From positions 900,548-964,547 of the forward strand of contig NW_019091539.1 of NCBI RefSeq assembly GCF_001949145.1: a DNA stretch of 64,000 nt, written 5' to 3'. Origin of the DNA: Acanthaster planci (lineage: Eukaryota; Echinodermata; Asteroidea; Valvatida; Acanthasteridae). Below, piece by piece: positions 35,201 through 47,087 of this stretch (position 1 is its first letter; every line of letters starts with the position of its first letter). The translations under genes and the position numbers were made by a program. The notes under the pieces are model-generated. The model saw only the letters and a list, made by a program, of their open reading frames with translations. It did not search any database and was not told the origin of the DNA.

Positions 35201-38200
35201 AAATTTTGTACAGTAGTGAGCTTTTTCGCGTAGTCTGTGTGCTTCGATGTACTTTTTAGTTTGTGACACAAAGTGTCAGATAAATTGTGGTTTTTAAACT
35301 TGCAAGTTTAAATGCTCTTTTATTTTGTCGGAGTACAAATTAATCTCAGCTCCTGGTTTTTGTTTGTTGCAGATCCCCAATACGCACATGAATTTCCTAT
35401 GGATTACTTAGAAAGGGTCAAAACGGTTCACTCTGTTGGTGGCTATGGGTCACAAGGGTGAGTATCTACTCATGGTGATATCCATGGTGATAGGTGACAG
35501 GTAGTCTGTTATCAGTCACCAGTCAGTCACGTGTATAGTGGGATTTACTGTGACAAACGAATGGCTTTTGTAACTTGTTGTTACTTGTTGTAACTTTGTT
35601 GTCTTGGATGACTTGTGATGTGATGTATAAGAGCTCTGTCTGAAGTGTGATAGTTCCCTCTACATTGGTCCATTCACACTTTGATCCCCCAGTAGTCAGG
35701 AGTTCTTGTAGGGTCCAGTGAAAAACGTCACCCCACAAAGTGTTCACTGCCTGTATGGTCAGCAAGACTGATCAGCAGTGGTATGCATGTACAATATCAA
35801 CAGGTACAAGACAAACTGGAAGATCGAGGAAGCCAAGAAGAACATCTTGAGGACACATACGACAGCCGTCAGTACCAGAATGTTATACCAGTTGGCCCAG
35901 GAGGTACGTTAATCTAGTTCAGTACAGCTGGCGATGCGGAGTGCACTCAACGGTCACCACAACTAGTCAGCAAACATTCATTTCCAAAACTTCCTTCGTT
36001 CCATTGGCGCGTGCAAGGTCCTTATGGACAGTGTAACTGTCTGACTAGCTTCAGACAGTGTTTATATGAACTCGCTCTTGTTTGTATTCGTTTGCAACTC
36101 AGCAGAAAAGGGAATTGCAGCACTGTCTGACTCAGTGACATAATCATACATTTTCTTGCTTGAAGACCACCATTTCTGTAAATCATAAACTACGATGCTT
36201 CTATCGTGGGCGTGAAGAATGGTTGGAAAGGGGACAAAATGGAATAGAGACAGGAGGAATGACTGCTTTTGTTGGCAATCAGCTCTTGGCATGGAATCGC
36301 CATTTGGAATAATTATTGAGGCAACACAGGCAATACCAGGCCTGCCAGTTTAACCTCTCTCTCATGTTAAAAGCAAAAGAGTAATTCTCACATTTGGCGT
36401 GCTTTTCAGGAAAAGTTCCGGCCGGTGAAGTACTTCTCCATCGACCGAGTGTTCCGCAATGAGACACTGGACGCCACGCATCTGGCTGAATTCCATCAAA
36501 TAGAGGGTGTCATTGCCGACTACAATTTGACCCTGGCTGACCTCATTGGAGTCTTGCACGCATTCTTCAAAAAGCTTGGTGAGTTTTAGTGGACCAATGG
36601 TGAGTTAATACAAACCAGTTCTGGAACTTTGCCTAGGGAATTAAATATGTGCTTGACCGGTCTTGCAGCTGGGAATTAGTCATGTCCATTCTCCTGAGCT
36701 GGTCTTAAGACCAGCCAAGCATATATTTATTCCCTTTCATAAATACATTTTTTAATCAGAGTCAAAAAAAGTCAGTATATGATGGATTTCCGACGCTTTG
36801 TTCTAGGATTTTACTTTCATTTTTCCGAACACCCCCATCTATTTTATGGTATATTCCTTGTGCAAATTGTCCAGATGAATCTCCATATATGGACTTGGCG
36901 CGCGCGTGGCACGTTCTACATGTGCGTCGCATGCAGACTCTTGACCGATAGGGATGTATTGAACTGTCTTGTATCCAGGTGCCAGAGTGTTTTTTTACGA
37001 CGTGGCATTATCGCATCTCAGCGGCATTATCAAATGTCAATACACGGTCAAGTTGCATAGGGAGACTGAGGTATTTGTGAATTCATTTTAATGTGAGAGT
37101 GGACCCTTGCCCCACAAGACACCACATGTCACAACACTCTGCCTATCATTTGCCATTTACACCCCAAATCACATCACTGTGAAGCCAGAAACCTTGATGC
37201 CACTTTACACTACAAGTTATATTAAGTCCACATGAAACATTATCATAGGATCAGTAGGGTGCAGGGTATGGTGGTGGCAGAACTGTTAAAATGATACCTC
37301 AGTGGTTGTGATATAAATGATTTCACCAAGTTGTCAACATCAGATAGCATGGTTGATTTAGCCAAAACAGATATGAAACTGAGATGATTTGTGTTCAAAT
37401 TTGCCTCTAAGTGAAAGCAGTTTATATGAGATATAAACCACTAACAGCTAAGGCGTGCGTCTTGTCCATCAGGAATTGAGAAGTTGCGTTTCAAGCCAGC
37501 CTACAATCCTTACACCGAGCCCAGCATGGAGGTGTTCAGCTACCACGAGGGTCTGAAGAAGTGGGTGGAGGTAGGCAACTCGGGCGTATTCCGGCCCGAG
37601 ATGCTGCTGCCCATGGGTCTGCCCGAGGATGTGGTGGTCATCGCCTGGGGCCTCTCCCTAGAAAGGTGAGCAGTACATCTCAATTTTCAACCAAAACGAT
37701 ATCTCATAGGGAATGAGCGAGTAGCTGTCATTTCATGTGAATTTCCATTTCATTTTTGACGTCAACTTCACCACAAGGGAATCAGATTGGTTTTTTGCAT
37801 GAAGTGCTACCATTTTGTCAGGACAAATAAGGACAATGGTGGGAGAGCATATGAAGTCTGACTATACTTTCACCCTCTGGTACCAGAAGGTCAAAGGTCA
37901 AGGTGTCAAAGCTAAAAAAACGTTTGACTATTAAAAGTATGTGTATTATTTCAGTTGTGTTTGTTTCTTTTCTAATGCCAGTGTACATGGTACTCTTGCA
38001 CTTCAAAATTATCTCTTTCGGTGCTCAATGTTAATTCAACCTTGTAAATTTGAATGTTACGGTTTGAATCATCATGGAAGTTTGACACAGCCTCAGTAGG
38101 CCTCACACCCAAGTTGTTCGTGTTTGTGTCTCGTGTTCACCAGGCCCACGATGATCAAATACGGCATAGACAACATCCGAGAGCTGTTTGGCCCACGAGT

Positions 38201-38249
38201 CAACCTGCAGATGGTCTACGACAACCCTATATGTCGCCTTGACAAATGA
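29279..38249 (+). CDS. FARSA: Phenylalanine--tRNA ligase alpha subunit (cytosolic), complete
   Basis: Catalytic alpha chain of the cytosolic alpha2-beta2 phenylalanyl-tRNA synthetase, which charges tRNA-Phe using ATP; the partner is FARSB. Exons: 29279-29419, 31742-31882, 32520-32621, 32746-32864, 33647-33739, 34094-34222, 35065-35180, 35373-35457, 35804-35903, 36410-36578, 37473-37665, 38144-38249 (TGA). Phases agree; 497 aa against about 508 in human. The N-terminal 90 residues form the winged-helix region ([23 protein letters not shown]). The class II core carries motif 1 ([14 protein letters not shown]), motif 2 ([19 protein letters not shown]) and motif 3 ([16 protein letters not shown]), with phenylalanine-pocket sequence [16 protein letters not shown]. 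Nothing is missing. Start context is AAGATGG. It is head-to-head with the membrane gene and tail-to-tail with YIPF. Confidence 0.98.
29700..29890. repeat. Near-perfect palindromic MITE in FARSA intron 1
   Basis: CATAAGCCTTATTGC (29715 on) pairs with GCAGTAAGGCTTATG (ending 29880). AATGGTAGAAAGGCATTATGG pairs with CACAGTGCCTTTCTACCAAT. GGGAAGGAAAAA pairs with TTTTTCCTTCCC around a short centre near 29798. Arms are about 80 bp, and open frames across it are by-products of the palindrome. Confidence 0.85.
30215..30915 (-). mobile_element. piggyBac-like non-autonomous element, copy R2 (reverse, one end lost)
   Basis: Starts TTAACCACTTCCTGCCGGG, then carries R1-like blocks in reverse order (GTAACAAAAGACC, CTCTCAATAGTAGAGAAAATCC, AATCTGGCCCCTATTGAAAAGAGG, GCAGGCCTGGCTGAAATATTC). 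The far end has no recognisable terminal repeat and seems eroded near 30915. It sits in FARSA intron 1 and contains a 26-bp perfect inverted repeat (30337-30362 / 30424-30449). Confidence 0.6.
34558..35012. repeat. AT-rich MITE in FARSA intron 6
   Basis: The left end GCTGTTTGAATAATTGAATAG..CAATC..TTTGAATATTCAAAT is inverted at the right end, ATTTGAATATTAATGATTG..AATATTCAATTATTCAAATATTCAGC. The terminal repeats are about 45 bp around a 350-bp interior without coding sequence. Confidence 0.7.
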
Positions 38250-40138
38250 AGGGCACGTTGCAATTATTTCCTGAAGCAAAATATTCTCATGGTATATTTA
38301 CTTAGTATGTAATGTGGATAACAAGATGTAGTGGTTTCTATCGGGAATGTCGGACCGATTCCAGCGAGAGTCAAAGGCCGTGACACTTTTCAAAGAAGGC
38401 TTACTGGCATCAACAGTAATATTTTTGTTTTAAGTTTAATTTTGGTCATCTTCTACACACAAGTTGCCAAAGTACGCTGGTACCTCTCAGTACTTGTGTA
38501 TGATCACTGTGACAAAGAAACAAAGCAAATGAGTGAATTTGTAGCAAGATTAATTGCACATTTATTTGCAAAACCGACACCGGATAACCAAAAGATGAAT
38601 AAACTTCACTTGGCTACTGTTAGTTTACACAGTAATTTTACAGTTCCCTTAACAGGCAGAAAAAAACTTTTTTTGTAAATACCACTTTTAACAAGGGCGG
38701 AAAAATGTTAAGGGAGAACAGGTCCAGGAAGGAAAGATTTTGATAGAACAGATTCGACACAGGGATTATGCTTGTAAAAGGCATCACAATTTTCAACGGG
38801 ATGTGCACAAATATATTAAAGGAACATGTCTTGGATACTTTGATCAGGGGCAACAATATGATAATGCATTATTACCATAGAAGCCCACAGACTTTGTAAC
38901 ACAAAACTTAGAAGCTGACTCAATAGATACACAAGTCTTCGTACGAAGCCTATTCGATTGGAAATAACATTGGGAAAAAATGAAATGCAAATGATCCCTT
39001 CAAGTTGAAAGTTATTAGGCAACATATTACCCTATAGTCATATAACTGACAAATTACGACTATATAAGGCTCACTGATGGCAATTCGTGTAATAAGCAGC
39101 TCTGATCATCAAGACAGTTTGTAACTGGTTTACAATGTCAACCCTAGCAGTAGATACGGCTGATGTTGAATTATGTGAGGTGAAGTTATATTAACGTATT
39201 GATAAGCTTCAGCCACCCAGCTCGTGTGACGCCATTGGGCAATGCAGTTCACTGCGAATGTGCTTGATCATTTCCGTACACTGAAATTCACGTTTGACCA
39301 AATGTGCTAGCAAAACATTACAAACCAGATGCACTTTGCATATTTTACCACAGGGCACTGTTGGGATAAATCAGGTTGCAGTTAACACACTTTAAGACAA
39401 AGAGAACAGCTGCGTCTTACCCACAGCTGAATATGTGTAGCATGTTTTTGAGCTGCATGCCATACGAACAGGGTTGTCAATTTCTGTGAAGTATCGACCA
39501 TTCAGTGTTACGAAAATGAGGGGTCGAATAAATGTACTTGTCAACAAAAAGGCAACTTTGGTAGTCAGGACTGTTCTTGAACCCAACAAAAAGCATTTCA
39601 GAGTCCTGTTGAATAATGAACACTACATGTATGCCGCTGCTAAAATGGTACAAATTCTTGTACTATCTTTCTGCGAAACATGTATGTGTACATGCCTGTT
39701 GAACTCAACTCCTGGCTTCTTGTTTTGGTTGGGCCACAACTGGCTTTAGAAATTGGAAGACTTCCCCCCCCCCCAAAAAAAGTTGACCAGAATGAGCAAA
39801 ATTTCTCACTAGTGAGCATCAAACAAACATCGCTACGATCCCATTACCCAGTGTTGCAGCCCCAACAATAAATAATCCAAAAAATTGAGTATGAAATAAT
39901 TTACAAAAGCGAGCAGCACTTAACATGCACCATGACAGTCTATTAAAACAAGAATATGCACCTTGAATGATGCTGTACATGTACATTATGAATATGCATG
40001 AGAGGGTAGCGACAGTGCCGTCCAGTCGACACTTGGCTTTCAGAATGCAACACGCGATAGAGGTGACATCATATGTCGGATCTATATAGGGGTCTTTGAA
40101 ATTTACCAGAGTTGTGATGGATTTTGGAACTTCAGTGT
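38250..40138. other. Convergent 3' flanks of FARSA and YIPF1/2
   Basis: FARSA 3' UTR with AATAAA at 38598-38603, then AT-rich sequence down to the YIPF stop codon. No gene is seen. Part of it is presumably the YIPF 3' UTR on the minus strand, but no single poly(A) signal stands out. A C-run/A-run lies at about 39764-39780. Confidence 0.55.
38598..38603 (+). terminator. FARSA poly(A) signal AATAAA
   Basis: AGATGAATAAACTTCAC lies about 350 bp downstream of the FARSA stop. It is the first canonical signal in this direction. Confidence 0.6.
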
Positions 40139-43100
40139 TCAGGTTGGCTTTGGAGACGCTGAGATTGGCATCTGCGTTGGGGCGTGCGTCACTGTCGCTC
40201 TGTGAACAGTTGCTGTGGCATTTGGTGCAGGGGTAGACACCAAGTCCACAGCATGAGTAGCAAACTCAAAGAAGTACAGCTGCAAAAGCCAAATAGAAAA
40301 TACGATCGTGATTAAATTTGCACCACGTTTTAAGAAATGCTAGTTAAACGATGCCGACAACAGGACCACTTCAGCCCTTTCAATCCCTGAAAAAAAAGCT
40401 TATCCTTGTGAATGATATTTGAAGGACCCTCAGGGAAGCACTACTAATGAACAGTTACTTCTTAGCGTTGCCTCTCCTCGGCAGACACAATCTCTATAGC
40501 AATAAAAAAATTACAGACGGGTTTGGGCACCTTGTGTTCTTTATTACACCAATTTGAGTAACGTGCAATTACCTTGAATCCGACTGCCAAGGCAGCATGG
40601 AGCAGGAACACCAGGATCATGGCCGGCACACCCATCTTGATGTCCTCCCCCTTGACCGCCGGCCAGAGAGACATCAGCAGGACGGTGCTGGACAAAGCCA
40701 GGGCCACGCCCACCAATACCCATCGCAGCCAGTCATAGTTGATGGACCACAACAGCTGTCAAGAAGGAAAAACCAAACTGAAGAGTAACAGCTAGAACCA
40801 AATAACCAGTTATTACATTTAATCACAGGTGACTCCAGAGTCACCTTTGGGTCAGTAGGCATGAAAGGGATCTTACGCACTAAATATCAACAGGAACCTT
40901 CAACATTTTTACCCTAAAAATATATATTTTCTTCAGGAGTGATAAATTAAATCAAACCTCAGTTTTGTTTTTTTTGATGCAGACAAAAACAGAATTACAG
41001 AAAATATGGTCTTAACCACTTCCTGCTGGCAAGTTTTTGATGTTCAGGCTGCTGGGCTGGGCGCTTTTTCATTTTTTTCCATTTTCAAAATTCTTCAAAA
41101 ATTCATATCTTCATTCACTGCATGCGTACACCCAAAAGAATGACTGTCCTGTGTCGACTCTAATCTGACAGGCAACCTCCATTGATGCATGAGCATTACA
41201 GCCACGCATGCTGCCAATTAAAGAGCCCCCATTATGTGGTGTCGCATAATTTCCTCTTTGTTTCGGGAATTAGCCCAGTGCATAGCTATGCTGGACGGCC
41301 GGTGTTGCTATGCAGAGCACATGGGCCATGAGACTGAACCGGGCCATTCAACAGGCACACGGGCACAGTGAATGCTGCACAATGTGGCCAGATTCCACGA
41401 GCGCTCATAAGTATTGTATTGCTAATCGCTGGAGCACGAACTTTTGTCCACGCTGCAAATCCACTGGCGCAGGCAGTGGCAAACAATGATCCTGTTTCAA
41501 AACAATGACGGATTATTTAAATATAAATATATGTGGGGTAAGGGCAAAAGCCGTATTTCAATGACAGATTACCTCTGCTAATGGCCAGCACTCTGCACTG
41601 ACAGTGTGCAAACATTCACCGCCAAGTCCCAGCAGCTCGGTCTTTTGTTTCCAAGTGAATAAAGACCAAGTTTTCTGGTCCAGTGAACCCATTGTTGCAA
41701 ATCAATGATGGAATTACCTTCTCTGATGGCCCAAGCATTTTACTGACAGCAAGTAAACCTTTCTAAAAATGCCCAGCAAATTTATTTATTTTTTTAAGAA
41801 AGCTCCGATTTCAGGCACCCCGGTCTCGTGGGCCACGCACTGTGTCTCCAATACTGGGTACCCCGATGTAAAGCGGTCAAATATCATTCTGTTGGTTCAA
41901 ATCATATCAGGTTTGTCTTGAAAAAGAAACTTGGACAATGCTTTTTAGATTGTCAAATTGCCAAACAGGAAATGTAACAATTTTTCAGCAGGGCAGTATA
42001 TTTTAGGATGGTTTCCCCCTCCCAAAATTCCTTTGTGGGTAACACTTCAGGGGATGCCATGGAGATGGATCATTCATGAGTGGCAAATGTTGCGAGGGAT
42101 GCTCTAATATGGACCTACCGAAATTGGAATGTAGATCGTGAAAGAGTAACCGTAGAGACAGGCCAACTCAAGAAACGTGTACCCTGCATGGTTGCCACGC
42201 CAGTGTAGGAATGCATAGAAGGCAGCGGGAACCAGCCAAGCGTACAGAAAGATCACCACACCGGCTGTGGTCACTGTAATATATGAGAAAGCAAGTCAAT
42301 AGTTATTACTTATATTCATAAATATCATGGAGAGGCTCTCTCCAACTATGCCCAGAGCTGTTGAAGCCCGAAAGTCATGGCATGTATATGTATGCATTGC
42401 TTGGAGACAAGTACCGTGCTAATTATTGCTAGGCGCAGAATTTTCTGTTGAGAAAGATTTTCTGCAAAGCAGCTCTACGAGTTCTCTTCCTCTAGCGCCT
42501 TGGAGTCGTTATTAGACTTGTGTCATTGCAGCAAACCCTAACGGACTAAAACCACCGAAACATATTACAACACTGACACAATAACAAAAGTAATTAATCA
42601 AAATGAACCATTTTGTTAAACACAAACTGTCTCATCCGTTATGAAAAACATATGCCTGTACATAAAAGCATGGACTCAACTATGCACTTTTCAATATACC
42701 TAACCTAAAAAGGATGTCAGATGGTGTTCACACACTGGAGAAGAGTATAAAATTACACAGAGAGTGCAATCTACAAAATACAGACAACTAAGGGGGGACC
42801 ACTCCGATACTAAATGAAAGCTTACCATTAGAGAAATGTGCATGCCATGGGTAGGGTGCCTGGTTGCGGTGTGCGATGTAGTCGGCCATGTCTCCGCTGA
42901 TCGCAATGGTGAAGACCAGCGTTGCACACACCCAGAAGGGACCTGACAATTTAAAGCAAGAAGAGAAAAATGGACTAGGGCTGAGCCAATCCCAAGAATT
43001 AAGTGGACGTACCAAATTCCCACAAAAGCAGAAACAAAATTTACATTCGACAATGAATATAAAACATTCTCTGCATTTTCTAATTTCAAACGTCACATTT

Positions 43101-46100
43101 TAAGTTCAGGGTCATATAATAGTGTTACTGTTTGATCCTACAGTTAAATGCCATCAGACAAATTATGTCACTAGCTATTTTCCAATGTAAAAAACAATGA
43201 GTCAGGGCTTTGTACTTACCATAGAGATCAGGGTTGGGTCTTATCTGTGTCTGCAGGTAGTTGGTCGTTGGTTTGGGCACAAAGGAACCCAGGAGTCTCC
43301 ACAAAACCTGCGACGTATCAACGTCAAAGAACTGTTGGTAGTACTCAAAGGTCCAGAAGGAATGTTGTTTCTTCTGGCCAGAAAGGAGCTGAAAAGGAGG
43401 AAGAAAAAGAGAGAAAATTTAATTTAATGGTTCTCTTGGAGGCCTTTGGCCTCAGGTCTGTTGACTCATGAACATATAGGCTTGCGGGGTTGGGTACTGG
43501 TTACTTGTGACCTCAGGCAAGTCACTTTATTCCCAATTACCAGTCACCACTATGGAGTATAAATGGGTACAGTGTGCCTGCAGGGGGTAGAGATGGTTGT
43601 TGTGTTTGATTGGCTTGTTTATGCCAGAAATGGTAGCACCTAGCTGTACAACCCCCTTGAGGGAGCCAAGTTGGTTCATGGGCCCAGTGAGCAGGGACAT
43701 TAATCATGATGTACATGTATGGTGTATTAATCAGGTTCCTGGCTAAGTGAACGTTGTAAGTTACTATCATTATTTTCTTCAGGCATCTTGCTGAGCCAAG
43801 CAGTTTTCAATGATAGTCGCTGGTGTGAGGTATATTAAATCCCATAGAAACTTACCACAAAAAGATTGTCTTTTTTCGCAGCTCTGAACAAAAGCAAAAG
43901 ATAAAGTACAGAGAACTTCCTCTGGCAACAGACTGATGAATTAAATCACCAAGCCATCCTATGCCATTTTCAAGGGATATTTTGCAAGATGTATATAGGA
44001 CAATATAGAACTTTGCATAAAATTTATTCTTGATTCCAATTTCTTTTTTTTAAATTTGAATTACACCAAACTCTACCTTACTACTTCTTGCCAATACTGA
44101 TAAGTCTTTCAACATTTAAAGTTTTATTACAAGCAAAAGTTGAGCAAAAAAATACTGGCAGCTATCAAGGGTAAGAAGGGTATTCCAGCCTTTTGGAAGA
44201 GTTTCAACATGAAGTGAGAAGTTATGCAACAAGACAAATTGGCATTTGACCCTAGTTGACCCCTGACCTCTGTGTCGTCACCTTCCTCCTCATTGTCACT
44301 CGGGTGGTTGGTGAATGTGATAGTTTGTCCTTCCTCATCTCCAATGTCATCCAGCAACTGGGAATCTGTAAAATCTATAAAACATGCACACGCACAAAGC
44401 GAACAAAGACTAACTTTGGGCTGGAAAACTGCATGGATATTACGGGCAAAAGGCTACAATCTACATGTATTATCTCCTCTCACCGTAAAGACCAGGGTTT
44501 GTCTAAGTCCAGCTCTTATTTTCCTGTTTGAAAACTTTCCCTTACAGTAGTATCTGTTTTGTAGTAAATCAAATTCACATGCAAAGTTGACCTAAAAGTG
44601 TGAAAATTAAAGTGGACAAGTGTGGAAATCAAATTTACCATGGAATTTCAGGTCATCTGCTGTGTCTTGCGGTTTCTGAAAGGAAAAAAAGAGAGCATTT
44701 TGAGTTCAGAATTTCACCATGGGTGACACTGAGGCCCAAGACACACAGGAAGTGGAAGTACATGTATTTAGGTGGAAATCAATGACCAGTCCAACTCCAA
44801 CGTCAAACATACAAGACCCACATGGTCACACTATGCTGTCAAGATACTGGACTCCTTCATATCCTTGGCCCCAACCCAATCGGCAAAAAACAAAAAAACA
44901 AGACAAAATCTCTTCCGCTGTCTGGTTCCCAGATCAAACAGACCCTGACTGTGTTTGGCATTGGTCAACGATCTGGAGTTAATCCCTGTAGTAAAGGAAA
45001 GGTCCAAATCAACCACAACTTCACAGACTTCTACAATTTTACAAACTAGAAATTCCCCAAAGTAATACATCGGTGGCTTGATGGGGTGAGTGATCCATAC
45101 ACACAAAAGGGATTTCATAAAAGGCGTTTTTGCAGAGTCAGCACTTTTTGGATTGACCATGTGGGGCCAAGGATATGGAGGGAGTCCAGTAGACTGGCCC
45201 CCAGTCTGGGGCTAACATCAGATGTGCCTGAAATGTCACTATGTGCTATGGTTTATGAATATCTCCCACACTGTACCGAAAACGTTTCAGTTATTTTGAT
45301 CATGTTGCTGGAAGAAATGAGGAAAACATGCATAAACAATATACAAAGTACAAACTGGATGGAGAGTTGCTCCTTTGCCCAGACACGAGTGTCATAAATG
45401 GAACAATCTCTGATCACGAGAATAAACCTTTTCAACGTTCGCAATGCATTGTGGGTTTGGACGACATACATGCAATGCATTTTATGCACAACCCTATGGG
45501 AGAAGTGTACCTGCAAAACATTAATCTGTTTCCATTTTATTTCACACTCCAATTCAAGCCACCCCCCTGACAAAGTGTTGCATTATTGATTTGGGACGAA
45601 GATATTCACAAACTTCGAAGTTAGCTTGGCAGAGAAGGAAAATTCAGAGAATTCCTTCTAACACCACCACTTTTTGTCATGGACCGTGCTTTGACTAATT
45701 TGTGAATATTAATGTTCTAGTATTGTCCAATCAAAATTACAACTTGCAGCTCATTCATCCCGCTTTGACCAGTCACGTTCATTTTCAGCCTGCAGAGTGA
45801 CTGGTGCCCTTCAAAAAAGGAAATTGAGGGTGATTTGTTCTTACAAATATTTGGAAACGTATTTGGAAATGTTTCTTGTATAATCTGATGATAAATAGGC
45901 ATGCATCTGTCATGTCTCCAAGTTGATGAGCAGATACATAAAAAATACTTAATAGAAAACTGTAACTTGATTTTTGACTGGTTCACTTCCCCCATAGGGT
46001 TGTGCATTGCTTGTTTGTCATCCACACCCATAATGCATTGCGAACGTCGAAAAGGTTTATTGAGACAATAATTACCCATGGAGGATAGGAAGGACATGAA

Positions 46101-46149
46101 TTACCTTGCGCACGGTATCTGTATCGAGAATAATGTTTTCGTCAGCCAT
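40139..46149 (-). CDS. YIPF1/YIPF2: YIPF1/YIPF2-type Yip1-domain Golgi membrane protein, complete
   Basis: Five-pass Golgi/early secretory membrane protein of the Yip1 family, which works with Rab GTPases and other YIPF proteins in vesicle traffic. Minus-strand exons: 46149-46105, 44675-44639, 44374-44268, 43388-43220, 42942-42826, 42273-42119, 40755-40573, 40279-40139 (TGA). Phases agree; 317 aa against 306-316 in human YIPF1/2. The N-terminal ~85 residues are acidic and cytosolic (HPSDNEEEGDDTE then LLSGQKK). Family blocks follow: SFWTFEYYQQFFDVDT, IRPNPDLYGPFWVCATLVFTIAISGDM, YAWLVPAAFYAFLHWR, FLELACLYGYSFTIYIPIS and WLRWVLVGVALALSSTVLLMSLWPAVK. The single gene probably predates the vertebrate YIPF1/YIPF2 split. 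A cryptic 28-base exon-like stretch at 43855-43882 would break the frame and was not used. Confidence 0.95.
41012..41882 (+). mobile_element. piggyBac-like non-autonomous element, copy R3
   Basis: Begins TTAACCACTTCCTGCTGGC and ends near GATGTAAAGCGGTCAA, a decayed version of the terminal GGCAAGTGGTTAA. It contains the shared TTCAAAATTCTTCAAAAATTC, TCTAATCTGACAGGCAACCTCC and GATTTCAGGCACCCCGG blocks. It is longer than R1 by about 300 bp and lies in the YIPF intron between exons 6 and 7. Confidence 0.65.
43470..43715 (+). repeat. SINE-like repeat
   Basis: The stretch has GACCTCAGGCAAGTCACTTTATT, CCACTATGGAGTATAAATGGGTAC, CCTGCAGGGGGTAGAGATGG and a later GTAGCACCTAGCTGTACAACCCCCTTGAGGGAGCC. 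This order resembles tRNA-derived SINEs of marine invertebrates. The family assignment is from general resemblance only. Confidence 0.4.
44835..45202. repeat. Foldback element in YIPF intron 1, proximal
   Basis: Left arm (44835-44886) has ATACTGGACTCCTTCATATCC then TTGGCCCCA. Right arm (about 45150-45202) has TGGGGCCAAGGATATGGAGGGAGTCCAGTAG. Arms are about 50 bp around a 270-bp interior with no coding sequence recognised. Confidence 0.75.
45411..46068. repeat. Foldback element with ~90-bp arms in YIPF intron 1, distal
   Basis: Left arm from 45417: AATAAACCTTTTCAACGTTC, GCAATGCATTGTGGGT, TGCACAACCCTATGGGAGAAGTG. Right arm (about 45980-46062) is the reverse complement: CACTTCCCCCATAGGGTTGTGCA, ACCCATAATGCATTGCGAACGT, AAAAGGTTTATT. 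The right end lies only about 40 bp from the donor of YIPF exon 1. Confidence 0.85.
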
Positions 46150-47087
46150 GACTCGAGTTAATCTTCACAGGCATTCAAAAAATAGGAAGGATGGAAGAAA
46201 TTAAATTAAAGCACGCTAAAGACAGATAGATGATAAGTCACCATAAAGAAAATGAATGAAAAACAGGACTTTGTGGCAGTTTTTTTCTAGGCTAGTTGTA
46301 GACTGCCGCGTTGGAAATTGTTCAATCAAAAAGCAGCGCCATTTTTGACCTTGTTCAACGTATGTAACACTCACCTAACCTCAATTTTAAGAGAAATAAA
46401 CATTTATATCTTTTCCATATTAAAAATAATAATTTAACCTTAAAATAATTTTCAAAGTTTAAATTTTGTTTTTATTTTGGGATTTCAAGTAACATTTAGA
46501 ACATTAAAAGTACGTTAATATTTTTACTTATGAATATTCATTGCACGTAATTGATTGGCGATGCACCTGCGAGAAAATATGTTGAACGGGGGTCTTCGGA
46601 CTGTATGAGCTCTCTTGCCGGAAGTGGCCTTTATGGTTGGCTTCCTTGGCAACGAGTAACTACTGCACGAAATTATCTGAACAAAATCCATGGTACAATA
46701 GTTTCTGTACAAACTGTTTATGCTTATTGATTAAATCATCATATTAACACAGTCGTTTGCACGGAGAGGACTGTTTGAACACGTTTGACATTTATTGAAT
46801 AAGTAATCGGCTGTATTCGGAATGGAATTGAAATTCGTCTGAATATACTGATATATAGCAAAGGAGTGTTCGATGTCCGACGCAAGCGTTTCGCCCGTTG
46901 TTAACTGAGTTTTGGCTTGGATAAATCTTGAGCAAGATAACTACAGTACAATCTGCGTCGTATTTGTTCACGCAGAGATCTGCTGTGGTATGATATAGGG
47001 CCTGTATTCAAACAGTTTCTGGAGAGGAGAAAACAATTTTCTTTGGATGTGCAGAATGCATTTTGTAATCACAACTTCTGAGTGAGT
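46150..47087. promoter_or_regulatory. Bidirectional promoter region between YIPF1/2 and the kelch gene
   Basis: The divergent start codons are 0.94 kb apart. The region has AT-rich sequence at 46380-46520, an X-box-like site (46640-46653) and no exon. Shared use as a promoter is inferred from the head-to-head layout. Confidence 0.5.
46640..46653. promoter_or_regulatory. X-box-like RFX site upstream of the kelch gene
   Basis: GCTTCCTTGGCAAC fits the relaxed X-box rule RYYNYY-N2-RRNRAC and matches GTTGCCATGGCAAC at 11 of 14 positions. It lies 435 bp before the kelch start codon and 490 bp before the YIPF start. It may mark the kelch gene as ciliary. Confidence 0.4.

Noticed and set aside
43855-43882. 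A 28-base exon-like stretch with good splice sites in the YIPF gene (minus strand)
   Set aside because: Its length breaks the reading frame, while joining the flanking exons directly gives the family sequence DDTE-LLSGQKK. It is treated as a decoy, or at most a poison exon.
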